The notes under the pieces were generated by a model. That model was not told the origin of the DNA, searched no databases, and saw nothing but the letters and a program-made list of their open reading frames with translations. The position numbers were made by a program, and so were the translations under genes. Shown piece after piece: positions 9,425 through 18,555 of a DNA stretch of 64,000 nt. The stretch is from Bacteroidota bacterium (GTDB taxonomy: Bacteria > Bacteroidota > Bacteroidia > AKYH767-A > 2013-40CM-41-45). Numbering within the stretch: position 1 is the first letter of the stretch; each line of letters opens with the position of its first letter. Where the stretch lies: the NCBI GenBank assembly GCA_003389385.1, contig QQVM01000009.1, positions 1 through 64,000 of the forward strand, in the 5' to 3' direction.

Positions 9425-10588
9425 ATGAAAGAGAGAAGAAAAGGGATAGCAATTTTGGGCAGTACCGGTTCAATCGGAACACAGGCTCTGGATGTAATTC
9501 GATCACAAGCGGAATATTTTTCAGCCGAGATTCTGACATCTTTTAACAATGCAGACTTGCTGATCCGGCAGGCGATGGAATTTATGCCTGATGCTGTTGT
9601 GATCAGCAATGAATCTAAGTATGCAAAAGTTAGAGATGCACTGAGCAGGCTTCCGATAAAAGTATACGCAGGGAGTGATGCCATTTCGCAGGTTGTTAAA
9701 CACGATAATATTGACACCGTGCTCACTGCGATGGTTGGATATTCGGGATTGAAGCCAACACTTAGCGCAGTTGAGGCAGGCAAAAATATTGCATTGGCGA
9801 ATAAGGAAACTCTCGTTGTTGCCGGGGAACTTGTCATGAACAAGGCGATCGAAAGAGGGGTGAATATTCATCCCGTTGACTCGGAGCACAGTGCAATCTA
9901 TCAGTGCATGGCGGGAGAGTGGAGCAATCCCATTGAAAAGATATATCTCACAGCCAGCGGAGGGCCTTTCCGCGGTAAAGACAGGAATTTTCTCAGCACG
10001 GTTAAAAAAGAGCAGGCTCTTAAACATCCCAACTGGGAAATGGGAGCCAAAATCACAATTGACTCCGCAAGCATGATGAATAAAGGGTTGGAGATGATTG
10101 AAGCCAAATGGCTGTTTAATCTGAAACCCGAACAAATTGAGGTGATTGTCCATCCTCAAAGCATCATTCACAGTATTGTTCAGTTTGAAGACGGCTCGAT
10201 GAAGGCGCAAATGGGTCTGCCAGATATGAAGCTGCCCATTCAATATGCATTGGCATATCCTGATAGGTTGAAGTCTGATTTTCCTAGATTCAATTTTGCA
10301 TTATATCCTCAATTGAGTTTCGAAGCACCTGATCTGGAATCATTCCGCAACCTTGCACTCGCCATGGAAGCAATGAAAAGAGGTGGAAATCTTCCTTGCA
10401 TCCTTAATGCTGCAAACGAGGTGGCAGTGAGTGCATTTTTGCATGACAGAATCAGTTTTACTGAAATGAGCTCTTTGGTAGAAGACTGTATGCAGCACAT
10501 TTCATTTCTGGAACATCCGACTTACGATGATTACGTAAGCACTGATTCAGAAACAAGGTCTTTTGCTGAAAAGTGTATTCCTGCCTGA
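9425..10588 (+). CDS. dxr: 1-deoxy-D-xylulose-5-phosphate reductoisomerase
   Basis: A 387-residue DXP reductoisomerase, making 2-C-methyl-D-erythritol 4-phosphate from DXP with NADPH in the MEP route to isoprenoids. The NADPH-binding GSTGSIGTQALDV is at residues 11-23. The metal and substrate motifs are all present: ANKETLVVAG, PVDSEHSAIYQC, TASGGPFRG, and SASMMNKGLEMIEAKWLF. Length and C-terminus (TDSETRSFAEKC) are normal. The start ATG at 9425 follows the GH3 stop by 2 bases. In many bacteria rseP lies close downstream of dxr; here rseP is 9.5 kb away, beyond an island of secreted proteins. Confidence 0.95.
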   Translation: MKERRKGIAILGSTGSIGTQALDVIRSQAEYFSAEILTSFNNADLLIRQAMEFMPDAVVISNESKYAKVRDALSRLPIKVYAGSDAISQVVKHDNIDTVLTAMVGYSGLKPTLSAVEAGKNIALANKETLVVAGELVMNKAIERGVNIHPVDSEHSAIYQCMAGEWSNPIEKIYLTASGGPFRGKDRNFLSTVKKEQALKHPNWEMGAKITIDSASMMNKGLEMIEAKWLFNLKPEQIEVIVHPQSIIHSIVQFEDGSMKAQMGLPDMKLPIQYALAYPDRLKSDFPRFNFALYPQLSFEAPDLESFRNLALAMEAMKRGGNLPCILNAANEVAVSAFLHDRISFTEMSSLVEDCMQHISFLEHPTYDDYVSTDSETRSFAEKCIPA

Positions 10589-10802
10589 AGTTCATCTGGT
10601 GTTTTACCAAGCTAAAAGCAGTTTTTGTAAAACCTTCCATTCGAAATCGATTATTTTAAAGCCAAAAAACGCACAATCATCTGTATCCCGCGCCATTGGC
10701 GTAATTTAATGAGGCTGAGGCAGAATTTTATTATCTTCGTGGAGGCCTAAGGCCTGGAGCTTACAATCAATCTGCGATTCATCAGACTTACAATTAAGGG
10801 AA

Positions 10803-13700
10803 ATGCACGTTTTAAATACTGCCGGATCTTTGCTTCAAATCCGTCATCAGGTAATTTTTTTTTTCTGCGTAGCAAGTTTCCTTCTGGCTTTTCTTGGCCT
10901 AAACAGAACTGTATCTGCACAACAACACGATACAATTAAAGTTGCCACGTATAATTTGCTTAATTATCCAGCGGTAAGCAGTTTCACGTCTGATACAACA
11001 ACTCGTAATCCTCATTTCAGAGTTGTAATGGCCGGGATGCTTCCCGATATCCTTGTAGTCCAGGAGCTCAATTCATCAAACGGACTAAATGGCTTTGTCT
11101 CCAATGTCATGAATAAAGTTTCATCCGGTTATGCAGCCGGAACTTTCATTGACGGGCCAGACACAGACAATGGAGTTGTTTATCGCACTTCAAAATTCCA
11201 ATTTCTTGGAAACACAAGAATAAGAACGGCCTTGCGCGACATCAATGAATTTAAATTTAAGCACATTTTATCCGGTGATACAATCAGAGTGTTTTCGCTG
11301 CACCTGAAGGCAAGTTCGGGAAGCACGAATGAAGCTCAAAGAGCCGCGGAGGTGGACAGCTTAAGAAAATACACTAATGCCCTGCCATTAGGCAGCAATT
11401 TCATTGTATGCGGAGATTTCAATATTTATTCATCTACTGAAAGTGCTTACGTAAAACTACTTCAGGTGACAGCAGGAAATGAAGGTCATGTGATAGATCC
11501 ATACACCCTGACAGGTTCCTGGAACAGTTCCTCTTTCGCAATTCATCACTCACAGTCAACCAGGACAAGAAGTTTCGGAGGAGGATCTACCGGCGGGCTT
11601 GATGATCGCTTTGATTTTCTGCTTCATTCAAAAGCATTGTCACAAAACGGAGGAGTAAAGTATGTTAGTAGTTCCATGAAGGCGTACGGAAATGATGGGA
11701 ATCACTATAATGATTCAATCAATCGTCAGCCAAACACTTCCGTGAGTGCAGCAATTGCCAATGCGCTCCATGACGCTTCGGATCATCTTCCCGTATTTGC
11801 CAAGTATACATTTGAGTACAGTACTGCTGCAATTGTTGATGCAGGTGTAACAGCAATTCTGTCTCCGGGATCGTCCGCTTGTCCGAACCCGGTTCAAAGC
11901 CTTCAGGTACAAATTCGAAATTATGGCAGTGACAGCCTTCATTTTGCAAACAACAATCTCAATGTAGTTTTGAAAATAACCAATCCAACAGCTTCAGTAC
12001 AAACCTTTGTTAAATTACTCAATACAGGAAGTCTGGCCTCAGGTCAATACATGAGCGTGTTGTTCAATTCTACTTATGATCTTGGAATGCCCGGAAATTA
12101 TGTCCTGAACTCCTACACTTCATTCAGCAATGATGTCAACCATAACAACGATACCCTGCCGGCACAAACGGTTACCGTCTTCAGCAGCCCGCTTGCAACA
12201 GTTAATCCTCCGGGGCCATTGACTCTTTGTTCCGGTTCAGTAACCTTGACAGCCAGCACAGGTGTTTCGTATTTATGGTCAACCGGAGCGACTACTCAGT
12301 CAGTTACCGTATCTTTTCCTGGAAGTTATTATGTTCAGGTAAGCAATTCGAATGGTTGTTCATCCACTTCTGACACAGTATTTATCACACAAGGCGGAGG
12401 CACAGTTTCAGGCACTGTATTTACAGAAAGCATGGGAAGCGTGTCTTCCACGACTGCCATCACAACCCATGAAAACAATAACGGCTTCGACAATATTCCG
12501 CTGACCATGGCAGGAAGTGGAGATGTGAGAAATACACAGTCTTCGCTGGGAACATATCCGGGAGCAAGCGGAGGTGCAAATGTCTTTCTTACAAATGTTG
12601 CCGGACGCAATTTCATCATCTCTGATATTGACGCTTCAGGAAAAAATAATTTGGAGCTTTCTTTCGGTGTTTACAAGAGTTCAACGACAAGTAACGGCAG
12701 CGACTTTCAGGTTTTAGTGAGCGATGACGGAGTGAATTATTCACCGTTGAGTTTTGCAGCATTGCCGACAGGAAGCGGTACTGCTCGCTGGGAGTATAGA
12801 ACGGCGATCGGGACAATTCCATCGGCATCTAATTTAAGGATACAGTTTTTGCAATCAGGAACAGCCACGCAATACAGAGTAGATGATGTGCTTCTTACAT
12901 ATAATGGAGTGACACCCCAGATCAGCGCAGGCGGACCATCCAACTTTTGCCAGGGCGACTCTGTTGTTCTTACGGCCAGTCCGGGTTCTGCATACTTATG
13001 GAGTACTGGCAGCACTAACCAAAGTATCACAGTTTACAATTCCGGAAATTATTCCGTAGAAGTAGATTGTTACAGCTCAAATCCATTCAGTGTAAATGTT
13101 CAGGTTTGCGATACTCTGACACTGAATCTGACCGCTTTTCTTGAAGGCTTTTACATTGGAGGAGGTATGATGAGAGCAGTATCTGATCCAATCAGTCACC
13201 CTACGATTTGCGACACTGTTGTGGTGGAGCTTGCTTCAGTAATTGCACCGTATGATGTTATGTTTGACTCCAGATCTACACTCAATACGGATGGCACCGG
13301 TGTATTCAGGTTTCCCGGTGCGCCTCTGAGCGGTTCATTTTATCTTGTAATACGACACAGGAATTCGATTGAAACATGGAGCGCGGCTCCTATTTCATTA
13401 AACGGATCAACTTTTAGCTACAATTTCAGCAGCAGTGCCTTACAGGCTTACGGAAGCAATCTCCAAAATATGGGTGGTGTGTACGGAATTCATACAGGCG
13501 ACATCAGCGATGGAAACATTTCTGGAAACCAGGATGGCCTTGTAGATCCTTTGGACTTATCATCACTGGAAATGGCTTTTGCCCAGTTTTTAACTGGATA
13601 CATAGTTTTCGACCTGAACGGAGATGGAGTTCTTGAGAGTGCGGATTACAGTTTGCTTGAGAATAAACTGAATCAGTTCATCAGTATCATGCGTCCCTGA
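10803..13700 (+). CDS. secreted endonuclease/exonuclease/phosphatase-fold nuclease with Ig-like repeats and a dockerin-like end
   Basis: A 965-residue exported protein. After a signal peptide (about 1-40, ending VSAQ), residues 44-340 form an EEP-family catalytic domain with every active-site motif: N51 (YNLLNY), E88 (VVQELN), HLKA, GDFNIY, DDRFDFLL and the final SDHLPV. This is followed by a CARDB-like domain (about 345-455), two CxG/YLWSTG Ig-like repeats (about 465-520 and 715-765) flanking a jelly-roll-like region, and two EF-hand-type loops at the C-terminus (DGLVDPLDLSSLE and FDLNGDGVLESADYS), which resemble a dockerin or calcium pair. No T9SS sorting domain is visible. It may degrade extracellular nucleic acid for phosphate. 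A TATCTTCG at 10732 is a weak promoter candidate. Confidence 0.85.
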   Translation: MHVLNTAGSLLQIRHQVIFFFCVASFLLAFLGLNRTVSAQQHDTIKVATYNLLNYPAVSSFTSDTTTRNPHFRVVMAGMLPDILVVQELNSSNGLNGFVSNVMNKVSSGYAAGTFIDGPDTDNGVVYRTSKFQFLGNTRIRTALRDINEFKFKHILSGDTIRVFSLHLKASSGSTNEAQRAAEVDSLRKYTNALPLGSNFIVCGDFNIYSSTESAYVKLLQVTAGNEGHVIDPYTLTGSWNSSSFAIHHSQSTRTRSFGGGSTGGLDDRFDFLLHSKALSQNGGVKYVSSSMKAYGNDGNHYNDSINRQPNTSVSAAIANALHDASDHLPVFAKYTFEYSTAAIVDAGVTAILSPGSSACPNPVQSLQVQIRNYGSDSLHFANNNLNVVLKITNPTASVQTFVKLLNTGSLASGQYMSVLFNSTYDLGMPGNYVLNSYTSFSNDVNHNNDTLPAQTVTVFSSPLATVNPPGPLTLCSGSVTLTASTGVSYLWSTGATTQSVTVSFPGSYYVQVSNSNGCSSTSDTVFITQGGGTVSGTVFTESMGSVSSTTAITTHENNNGFDNIPLTMAGSGDVRNTQSSLGTYPGASGGANVFLTNVAGRNFIISDIDASGKNNLELSFGVYKSSTTSNGSDFQVLVSDDGVNYSPLSFAALPTGSGTARWEYRTAIGTIPSASNLRIQFLQSGTATQYRVDDVLLTYNGVTPQISAGGPSNFCQGDSVVLTASPGSAYLWSTGSTNQSITVYNSGNYSVEVDCYSSNPFSVNVQVCDTLTLNLTAFLEGFYIGGGMMRAVSDPISHPTICDTVVVELASVIAPYDVMFDSRSTLNTDGTGVFRFPGAPLSGSFYLVIRHRNSIETWSAAPISLNGSTFSYNFSSSALQAYGSNLQNMGGVYGIHTGDISDGNISGNQDGLVDPLDLSSLEMAFAQFLTGYIVFDLNGDGVLESADYSLLENKLNQFISIMRP

Positions 13701-13881
13701 TTCGTGTTAAAGTTTTATCCAGGGAAAACCTTAAAATTTTAACGTTCGGACAAGTTGCTCAGGCATAATCAACTTGCAGTTTAATTTGTTTAGAATAGAA
13801 TTTTTATTGATCTTGTTTGCGGAGTACGAGATAGAAATCGTCTTTAACAAACCAATTCGCAGACATATAAATTACAAGACC

Positions 13882-15720
13882 ATGAAAAAACAATTACTTT
13901 CATTTTTAATGATTCTGTTTGCCACTTCGATGATGGCACAAACCTCCGGTGGGCCCGACAACTTTGGCTATACATGGAAAAACAGCAATGATCCATCCGG
14001 ACCAACTTACAACTGGATAGACATTACCACTTTACCAAGTGCAGTGCAGGTGACAGGTCTGGGAGACGACAACACTGTCGGATTTTTTCCTATCGGATTT
14101 AATTTCCAGTATTACTGGTACACAGTAAATCAGTTCAAGATAGGATCAAACGGTTATCTGATATTCGGCAGCGGACAACTTGCTCCTAATTTTCCCGTGA
14201 TACCATCACCGGCACAGCCGCATGATTTTCTTGCGGCCATGCTCACCGACCTCAACTTTGCCGGAACAGGCAACGTAGCCGAGTGCTGGTATTGGACTAA
14301 TCAGGCAGATACTCTGGTAGTATCCTTCATCAATGTACCATTCTGGATCAATGCAACTCCTCCATATACCGGATTTAACACATTCCAGTTTATTCTGACC
14401 TCCACTGACAGCTCAATCACTTATCAGTATTTTAACCAGTCAGGAACATCTCCCGGCACAACTTCACCTGTTGTATCTTCCGGATTTGAAAACAACTCAG
14501 GTTCAGACGGACTCACCATTCTGAGCGATGTGTATCCGACAGCGAATACCGCAGTGAAAATTTTCTACCCTGATTCGATCACCGCTGCCATCAATGATGC
14601 TTCCACTGTTTTCAGCGGACTTCCTGCCAGCGGAGCCACTTTCCTTTCCAAGGATGGCAATTCAATTCCTATGCAGGCCAGAATTAAAAACACAGGTAAC
14701 CAGGCCTGGTCACCATTTAATGTGGACATGAGGATCATCGATGAAAACGGTATTGTTCAGATTCAGGAAACACTTACCAGTTCCGCTCTGGCAGCAGGCC
14801 AAACTGAAGACCTTGTTTCAACTACCGTCTTCAATCCCACCACAGCAGGAAGATATACCCAAATTGTCAATACCATGATGCCCGGCGATTTGGTTTCAAC
14901 TAACAATGCGAAGTATCAGGAAATTGTTGTGGTAGATACAACTACAGTAGACATAGCTTTAAGTTATACAGGATCTGTGGCTGTGCCTCCATCAACTGGA
15001 ATTTCATGGTCTGGCGGTAACGCAGGTGTAGGAGTGGAAATCGTTCCTCCGTTTTATCCTTGTTATGTGAGGAAGCTGGAGTTCTTCATTACGTCTAACA
15101 GCGCGGCAACCGGCTTCTATGCTCTAATTTATGATAACGGCGGACCGGACGGAACTCCAGGAAATTTACTTGATTCAATATTTGTATCCGGCGGTCAGGT
15201 GCTGTATCCAAATCTTTGGAATACTGTGTTCCTTGCCAATCCTATTTTGATAGACTCCGGATCGGTTTTCATAGAGTGGAGAATGCAAGGCTCAAACATT
15301 GCACTCGGAACTGATGAAACACTTCCTGTGAGCAACAGGTCTTACGAAACTCTTGGAGGCTGGGCGATCTTCAGAGACCGTGAATTGCGCGACCCTATGA
15401 TTCGTGCTCTAGTGGCGACAAGCCCTACATCCGGCGTGCTGAATGCTAACCTGGTCAATCTCGCCGGTGAATTTTATCCATCACCTTCTTCAGGAAAAAT
15501 GTCTCTGGATATTAACCTCGAGCAGACACGCGCGGATTTAAAATTTGAAGTCTACAATGTACAGGGAAAGAAAGTATACAGCAGAGAGCTGAAAAATTCC
15601 GCACCCAATGGATTTACCAGACTGGATTTTGATTTCACCTCACTTGGAAGCGGACTTTTTGTTTGTAAAATCACTTCTGGTGATGTTCAGATCAATAGGA
15701 ATTTCATTCTTGCTGATTAA
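13882..15720 (+). CDS. T9SS-exported surface protein of unknown function
   Basis: A 612-residue secreted protein. The start at 13882 (MKKQLLSFLMILFATSMMAQ) gives a clear signal peptide; an upstream TTG frame is less likely. Residues about 25-200 have a nidogen-like/beta-sandwich look (DNTVGFFPIGFNFQYYW, FKIGSNGYLIFGSG, FQFILTSTDSSITYQY). A CARDB-like segment follows (about 240-350), then a jelly-roll-like region. Residues about 530-612 are a T9SS type A sorting domain (FYPSPSSGKMSLDI, LKFEVYNVQGKKVYSREL, GLFVCKITSGDVQINRNFI). It is separated from the next operon by a strong terminator. Function cannot be assigned. Confidence 0.8.
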   Translation: MKKQLLSFLMILFATSMMAQTSGGPDNFGYTWKNSNDPSGPTYNWIDITTLPSAVQVTGLGDDNTVGFFPIGFNFQYYWYTVNQFKIGSNGYLIFGSGQLAPNFPVIPSPAQPHDFLAAMLTDLNFAGTGNVAECWYWTNQADTLVVSFINVPFWINATPPYTGFNTFQFILTSTDSSITYQYFNQSGTSPGTTSPVVSSGFENNSGSDGLTILSDVYPTANTAVKIFYPDSITAAINDASTVFSGLPASGATFLSKDGNSIPMQARIKNTGNQAWSPFNVDMRIIDENGIVQIQETLTSSALAAGQTEDLVSTTVFNPTTAGRYTQIVNTMMPGDLVSTNNAKYQEIVVVDTTTVDIALSYTGSVAVPPSTGISWSGGNAGVGVEIVPPFYPCYVRKLEFFITSNSAATGFYALIYDNGGPDGTPGNLLDSIFVSGGQVLYPNLWNTVFLANPILIDSGSVFIEWRMQGSNIALGTDETLPVSNRSYETLGGWAIFRDRELRDPMIRALVATSPTSGVLNANLVNLAGEFYPSPSSGKMSLDINLEQTRADLKFEVYNVQGKKVYSRELKNSAPNGFTRLDFDFTSLGSGLFVCKITSGDVQINRNFILAD

Positions 15721-15739
15721 TAATTTAAAAATTGTTTAC

Positions 15740-15770
15740 AAAAGCCCCTTTATAGGGGCTTTTGCTTTTA
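15740..15770 (+). terminator. Rho-independent terminator after the T9SS cargo gene
   Basis: AAAAGCCCC (15740-15748) pairs perfectly with GGGGCTTTT (15755-15763) around a 6-base loop, followed by a T-rich stretch. It lies 20 bases past the stop of the 13882-15720 gene and isolates the lipoprotein/DUF1501 operon downstream. Confidence 0.85.
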
Positions 15771-15832
15771 ATATGCACCTTGTGGATTGTTTTCATTATT
15801 TTCTGTGAACAGAGTCAGGAGATTAGTAGATT

Positions 15833-15840
15833 TACATTTG
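15833..15840 (+). promoter_or_regulatory. -7 promoter element of the lipoprotein/DUF1501 operon
   Basis: TACATTTG fits TAnnTTTG and ends one base before the ATG at 15842, so transcription would begin at or next to the start codon (leaderless). I find no good TTG at the -33 position, so the call rests on the -7 element alone. Confidence 0.4.
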
Positions 15841-15841
15841 A

Positions 15842-16711
15842 ATGCGAATTCCCGGAATTTTAGTATTTCTGTTTTTCATAACTATCATATCATCCTGTAA
15901 GAAGGACGAGTTATTTGTAGTTGAAGGAAATTTAGCTCCGCCAGACCGGACGATTGAGAGCGTAACGATTGAGACATACATAAACCGCAGTTACATTCTG
16001 GTGCTTGGAAGAGAACCTCTTTTTCAGGAAATGAAATCAGCTTTTCAAACATTGTCAGCCGCGAACGCAGACAGTACATCAAGATATGCTTTTCTTACTG
16101 ACCTATTTAACAAACCAGATTATCTCGTAAACCTATACAATCAAAATAAAATCAATCTGTTAAATAATGTGGATACTTCTGACTTCTCCACATGGATTTT
16201 TCTCTTTCAGTTTTACCTGAACGACAGCAGTTTCATATTTCAGTGGCCGGTGATACAGTATGAACTTGACAGGATGAAAGCCTTGCGAGATGCATTTCCG
16301 CAGTTCACTAACGGCAGTATAAACATTCAGGAGTTGCACAGCCGCATGAGCAATAACTACCTGTATGACCAGATTAATATGGGCTCAGCGAATTTCGTCA
16401 TCTCCACATTTCAGAATCTGCTGATCAGAAATCCCACTTTGTCTGAGCAGTCATCAGGTGTGAGCATGGTGGATGGCTTGAACGCAATCTTGTTTTTGCA
16501 AGCTGGAAATTCAAAAGTTGATTACCTCAGGATACTTACCGAAAGCTCTAATTATTATGAGGCACAGGTGGTGCATATGTATCGCAAGTACCTGAGACGC
16601 GATCCAATAACGATGGAAATGAGTGCAGGGACTGCATTATTCTCCTCCGCAAATGATTATACAGCCGTTCAGAAGCTGATTCTTGCCTCTGACGAATTCA
16701 TTGGACTCTGA
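15842..16711 (+). CDS. lipoprotein with repeated Y-x-(L/F)-x-R-(E/D)-P segments, first gene of the DUF1501 operon
   Basis: A 289-residue predicted lipoprotein: a hydrophobic signal (residues 1-18) ends in IISSC, with Cys19 followed by KKDE. The mature part is helical. Two segments look alike, one near the N-terminus (YINRSYILVLGREPLFQEM) and one at the C-terminus (MYRKYLRRDPITMEMSAG ... KLILASDEFIGL), and both resemble the segments in the next gene product. The pattern recalls the R-x-P/E helical motif of DUF4214 or DUF1549-type proteins, but I cannot make a firm family call. The TGA stop shares its last base with the ATG of the next gene, implying translational coupling. It is probably a structural or binding partner of the DUF1501 protein. 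Confidence 0.7.
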   Translation: MRIPGILVFLFFITIISSCKKDELFVVEGNLAPPDRTIESVTIETYINRSYILVLGREPLFQEMKSAFQTLSAANADSTSRYAFLTDLFNKPDYLVNLYNQNKINLLNNVDTSDFSTWIFLFQFYLNDSSFIFQWPVIQYELDRMKALRDAFPQFTNGSINIQELHSRMSNNYLYDQINMGSANFVISTFQNLLIRNPTLSEQSSGVSMVDGLNAILFLQAGNSKVDYLRILTESSNYYEAQVVHMYRKYLRRDPITMEMSAGTALFSSANDYTAVQKLILASDEFIGL

Positions 16712-17196
16712 TGAGTAAACTGAAAATAATATTCTTTCTGATTGTGCCTGTGATACTGTCGTGCACCAAGGAAAAGAAATACCAATATGAAGTGGATCCT
16801 GTAAGCGTGTCGCAGAGCATTAGCGATAAAACCAATCAGAAAAGCAGCGCGGAGTTTATTTCAATCGCATACGCGGACCTGTTTGGAACAAGCATTCCGC
16901 AGACGAAACTTGTTAACCTCAGCATTGCTTATTCTTCATTTGGAGATCTGAAATTGATTGAAGACCGGATCATCAGAAGCTTTCTGAATGATACAAGCGC
17001 TCAAATACCTGTAACACCTGCGGTTAACGGAGATACAGCGCTGTTCATCAGAAATACGTATATAAAATTCTACAACAGAGAGCCTGGCGAATTTGAGCAA
17101 CAGCAATGGATCAACCTGATCAGGAACAATTCAGCTGTGAATCCGACTACCATCTACTATGCTATAATGACTTCTGATGAATACAGGTTTTATTGA
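16711..17196 (+). CDS. small lipoprotein related to the preceding gene product
   Basis: A 161-residue predicted lipoprotein with signal ending VILSC (Cys18) and a charged KEKK after it. Two segments, FISIAYADLFGTSIPQTKL near residue 50 and FIRNTYIKFYNREPGEFEQQQWINLI near residue 110, match the Y...(L/F).REP..E pattern of the previous protein, and the end (IYYAIMTSDEYRFY) matches that protein's end (KLILASDEFIGL). The two genes therefore look like unequal relatives. It overlaps its upstream neighbour by one base and sits 9 bases before the DUF1501 gene. No known function. Confidence 0.7.
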   Translation: MSKLKIIFFLIVPVILSCTKEKKYQYEVDPVSVSQSISDKTNQKSSAEFISIAYADLFGTSIPQTKLVNLSIAYSSFGDLKLIEDRIIRSFLNDTSAQIPVTPAVNGDTALFIRNTYIKFYNREPGEFEQQQWINLIRNNSAVNPTTIYYAIMTSDEYRFY

Positions 17197-17205
17197 TAAG
17201 GAACA

Positions 17206-18555
17206 ATGAGAAGACGAGAGTTCATAAAGAAATCAGCAGCTGCCACGGCGGGAATGATCATGGCGCCTTACATTTTGCCATCAGGCAGATTATTTGCAGC
17301 CTCCGGTTTACGAAAAGTTAATCATGTGGTTTTTTGTTTATACGCCGGTGGAGTGAGAAATCTGGATTCAATTCACATGAACGACGGTAACCTAATGACG
17401 AATTTGCTGAGCGGAGGCACTTCGGTTTCGCCGGACATTGCCGGAAGAATGGAGCCATTACCTCCATCACCATTACCGATGCCTCTGCAGAATTACGGAA
17501 CTCTCTTCAAGGAGTTCAGATACAGATCAGGACCTACAGGCCACTACAACGGACATACAGTTGCACTCACAGGAAACTATGTAGACGTGGATCTGAACAT
17601 TCGGGAGCATCCGCAGAAGCCTACCATATTTGAATATTACAGGAAGCACAACAGTCCTCAGCAAAGCGCACTGAAGTCCTGGTGGGTTTCCAATACACTT
17701 GGCCCTTATCCTGCACTTAACTATTCCACTGCAGCAGGCTACGGCGCACAGTATGGTGCTAATTTCATATCTCCCACTTCCCTGATCAGTCAACAGGGAT
17801 TTGATGCGCTTGGAAATCCACGCACATTTTCCGGGGCTGAAGAGAACGCGAAGAATGAAATGCACAGATTCGTGAACGGAATGTTTGGCAAATCCTATGT
17901 AGACGGAACCGCAGGGATTGTCAACTCAGAGGCAGACAGAATCGTGTTGCAGCAGTTTATCAGCGACCTCTTCACAAAAGCTCAGAATCCTTCGTTCCGA
18001 AACTCCTGGGGAGCAGCTACTGTCATGAACAACGACATGTATAATATTCTCTTCGCGCAGGAGATTATAAAGACATTTGAACCGGAATTACTTGTAGTGA
18101 ATATGCAGGATGTGGACATCTGCCACTTTAACTTCACCGATTATGCAAACAATTTGCGCAAAGCGGATTTCGCTGTTGCCCACTTATGGAAAACCATACA
18201 GGACACTCCTGGGATGGCGAATGACACGGTTTTGATAGTCGCGCCGGAGCACGGGAGAAATTTTTATCCTAATACTAGTGTAGATGCCTATGGAAGATAC
18301 GCCATAGATCACACAGCGCCTAACGACCCTAACTTCAACGGTGATCCAAACTTGCAGATGGCAAGAGAAATTTTTTGTCTTGTCGCCGGTCCGCCTAATG
18401 TGGTAGTACAGGGTCAGGTAATCAACACATTGATGGGCGAGAGCACCGAAATAGTTCCGGCCATCGCAGAATTGCTAGGGTTTGAGAATTTGATTTCCGG
18501 AAGCAACGGAATGAAGCGATGGATCAACTGTCAAATGCAAGCTGCATTCGTATGA
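17206..18555 (+). CDS. Tat-exported DUF1501 protein (alkaline-phosphatase-like fold)
   Basis: A 449-residue DUF1501 family protein. The N-terminus has a twin-arginine signal (RRREFIKKSAAATAG) with cleavage near residue 31, so it is exported folded, probably with a metal. DUF1501 proteins belong to the alkaline phosphatase/sulfatase superfamily. Likely metal or active-site segments are LYAGGVRNLDS near residue 45, GHYNGHTVALTGNY near 115, NMQDVDICHFNFTDY near 300, VAPEHGRNFYPN near 345, and AIDHTAPND near 362. In planctomycetes such genes pair with PSCyt1/DUF1549/DUF1553 cytochrome genes; here the following gene has a PSCyt1-like C-x4-CH region. The stop overlaps the next ATG by 4 bases (ATGA). 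Substrate unknown. Confidence 0.85.
   Translation: MRRREFIKKSAAATAGMIMAPYILPSGRLFAASGLRKVNHVVFCLYAGGVRNLDSIHMNDGNLMTNLLSGGTSVSPDIAGRMEPLPPSPLPMPLQNYGTLFKEFRYRSGPTGHYNGHTVALTGNYVDVDLNIREHPQKPTIFEYYRKHNSPQQSALKSWWVSNTLGPYPALNYSTAAGYGAQYGANFISPTSLISQQGFDALGNPRTFSGAEENAKNEMHRFVNGMFGKSYVDGTAGIVNSEADRIVLQQFISDLFTKAQNPSFRNSWGAATVMNNDMYNILFAQEIIKTFEPELLVVNMQDVDICHFNFTDYANNLRKADFAVAHLWKTIQDTPGMANDTVLIVAPEHGRNFYPNTSVDAYGRYAIDHTAPNDPNFNGDPNLQMAREIFCLVAGPPNVVVQGQVINTLMGESTEIVPAIAELLGFENLISGSNGMKRWINCQMQAAFV

Noticed and set aside
9521-10243. 240-codon open frame on the minus strand within dxr
   Set aside because: It is the shadow of a conserved enzyme gene; the composition is Cys/His/Asn-rich with no domain, and dxr on the other strand is certain.
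10732-10739. TATCTTCG as a firm promoter for the nuclease gene
   Set aside because: One mismatch to the -7 consensus, no -33 TTG at a usable distance, and a leader of over 60 bases; too weak to list as a feature.
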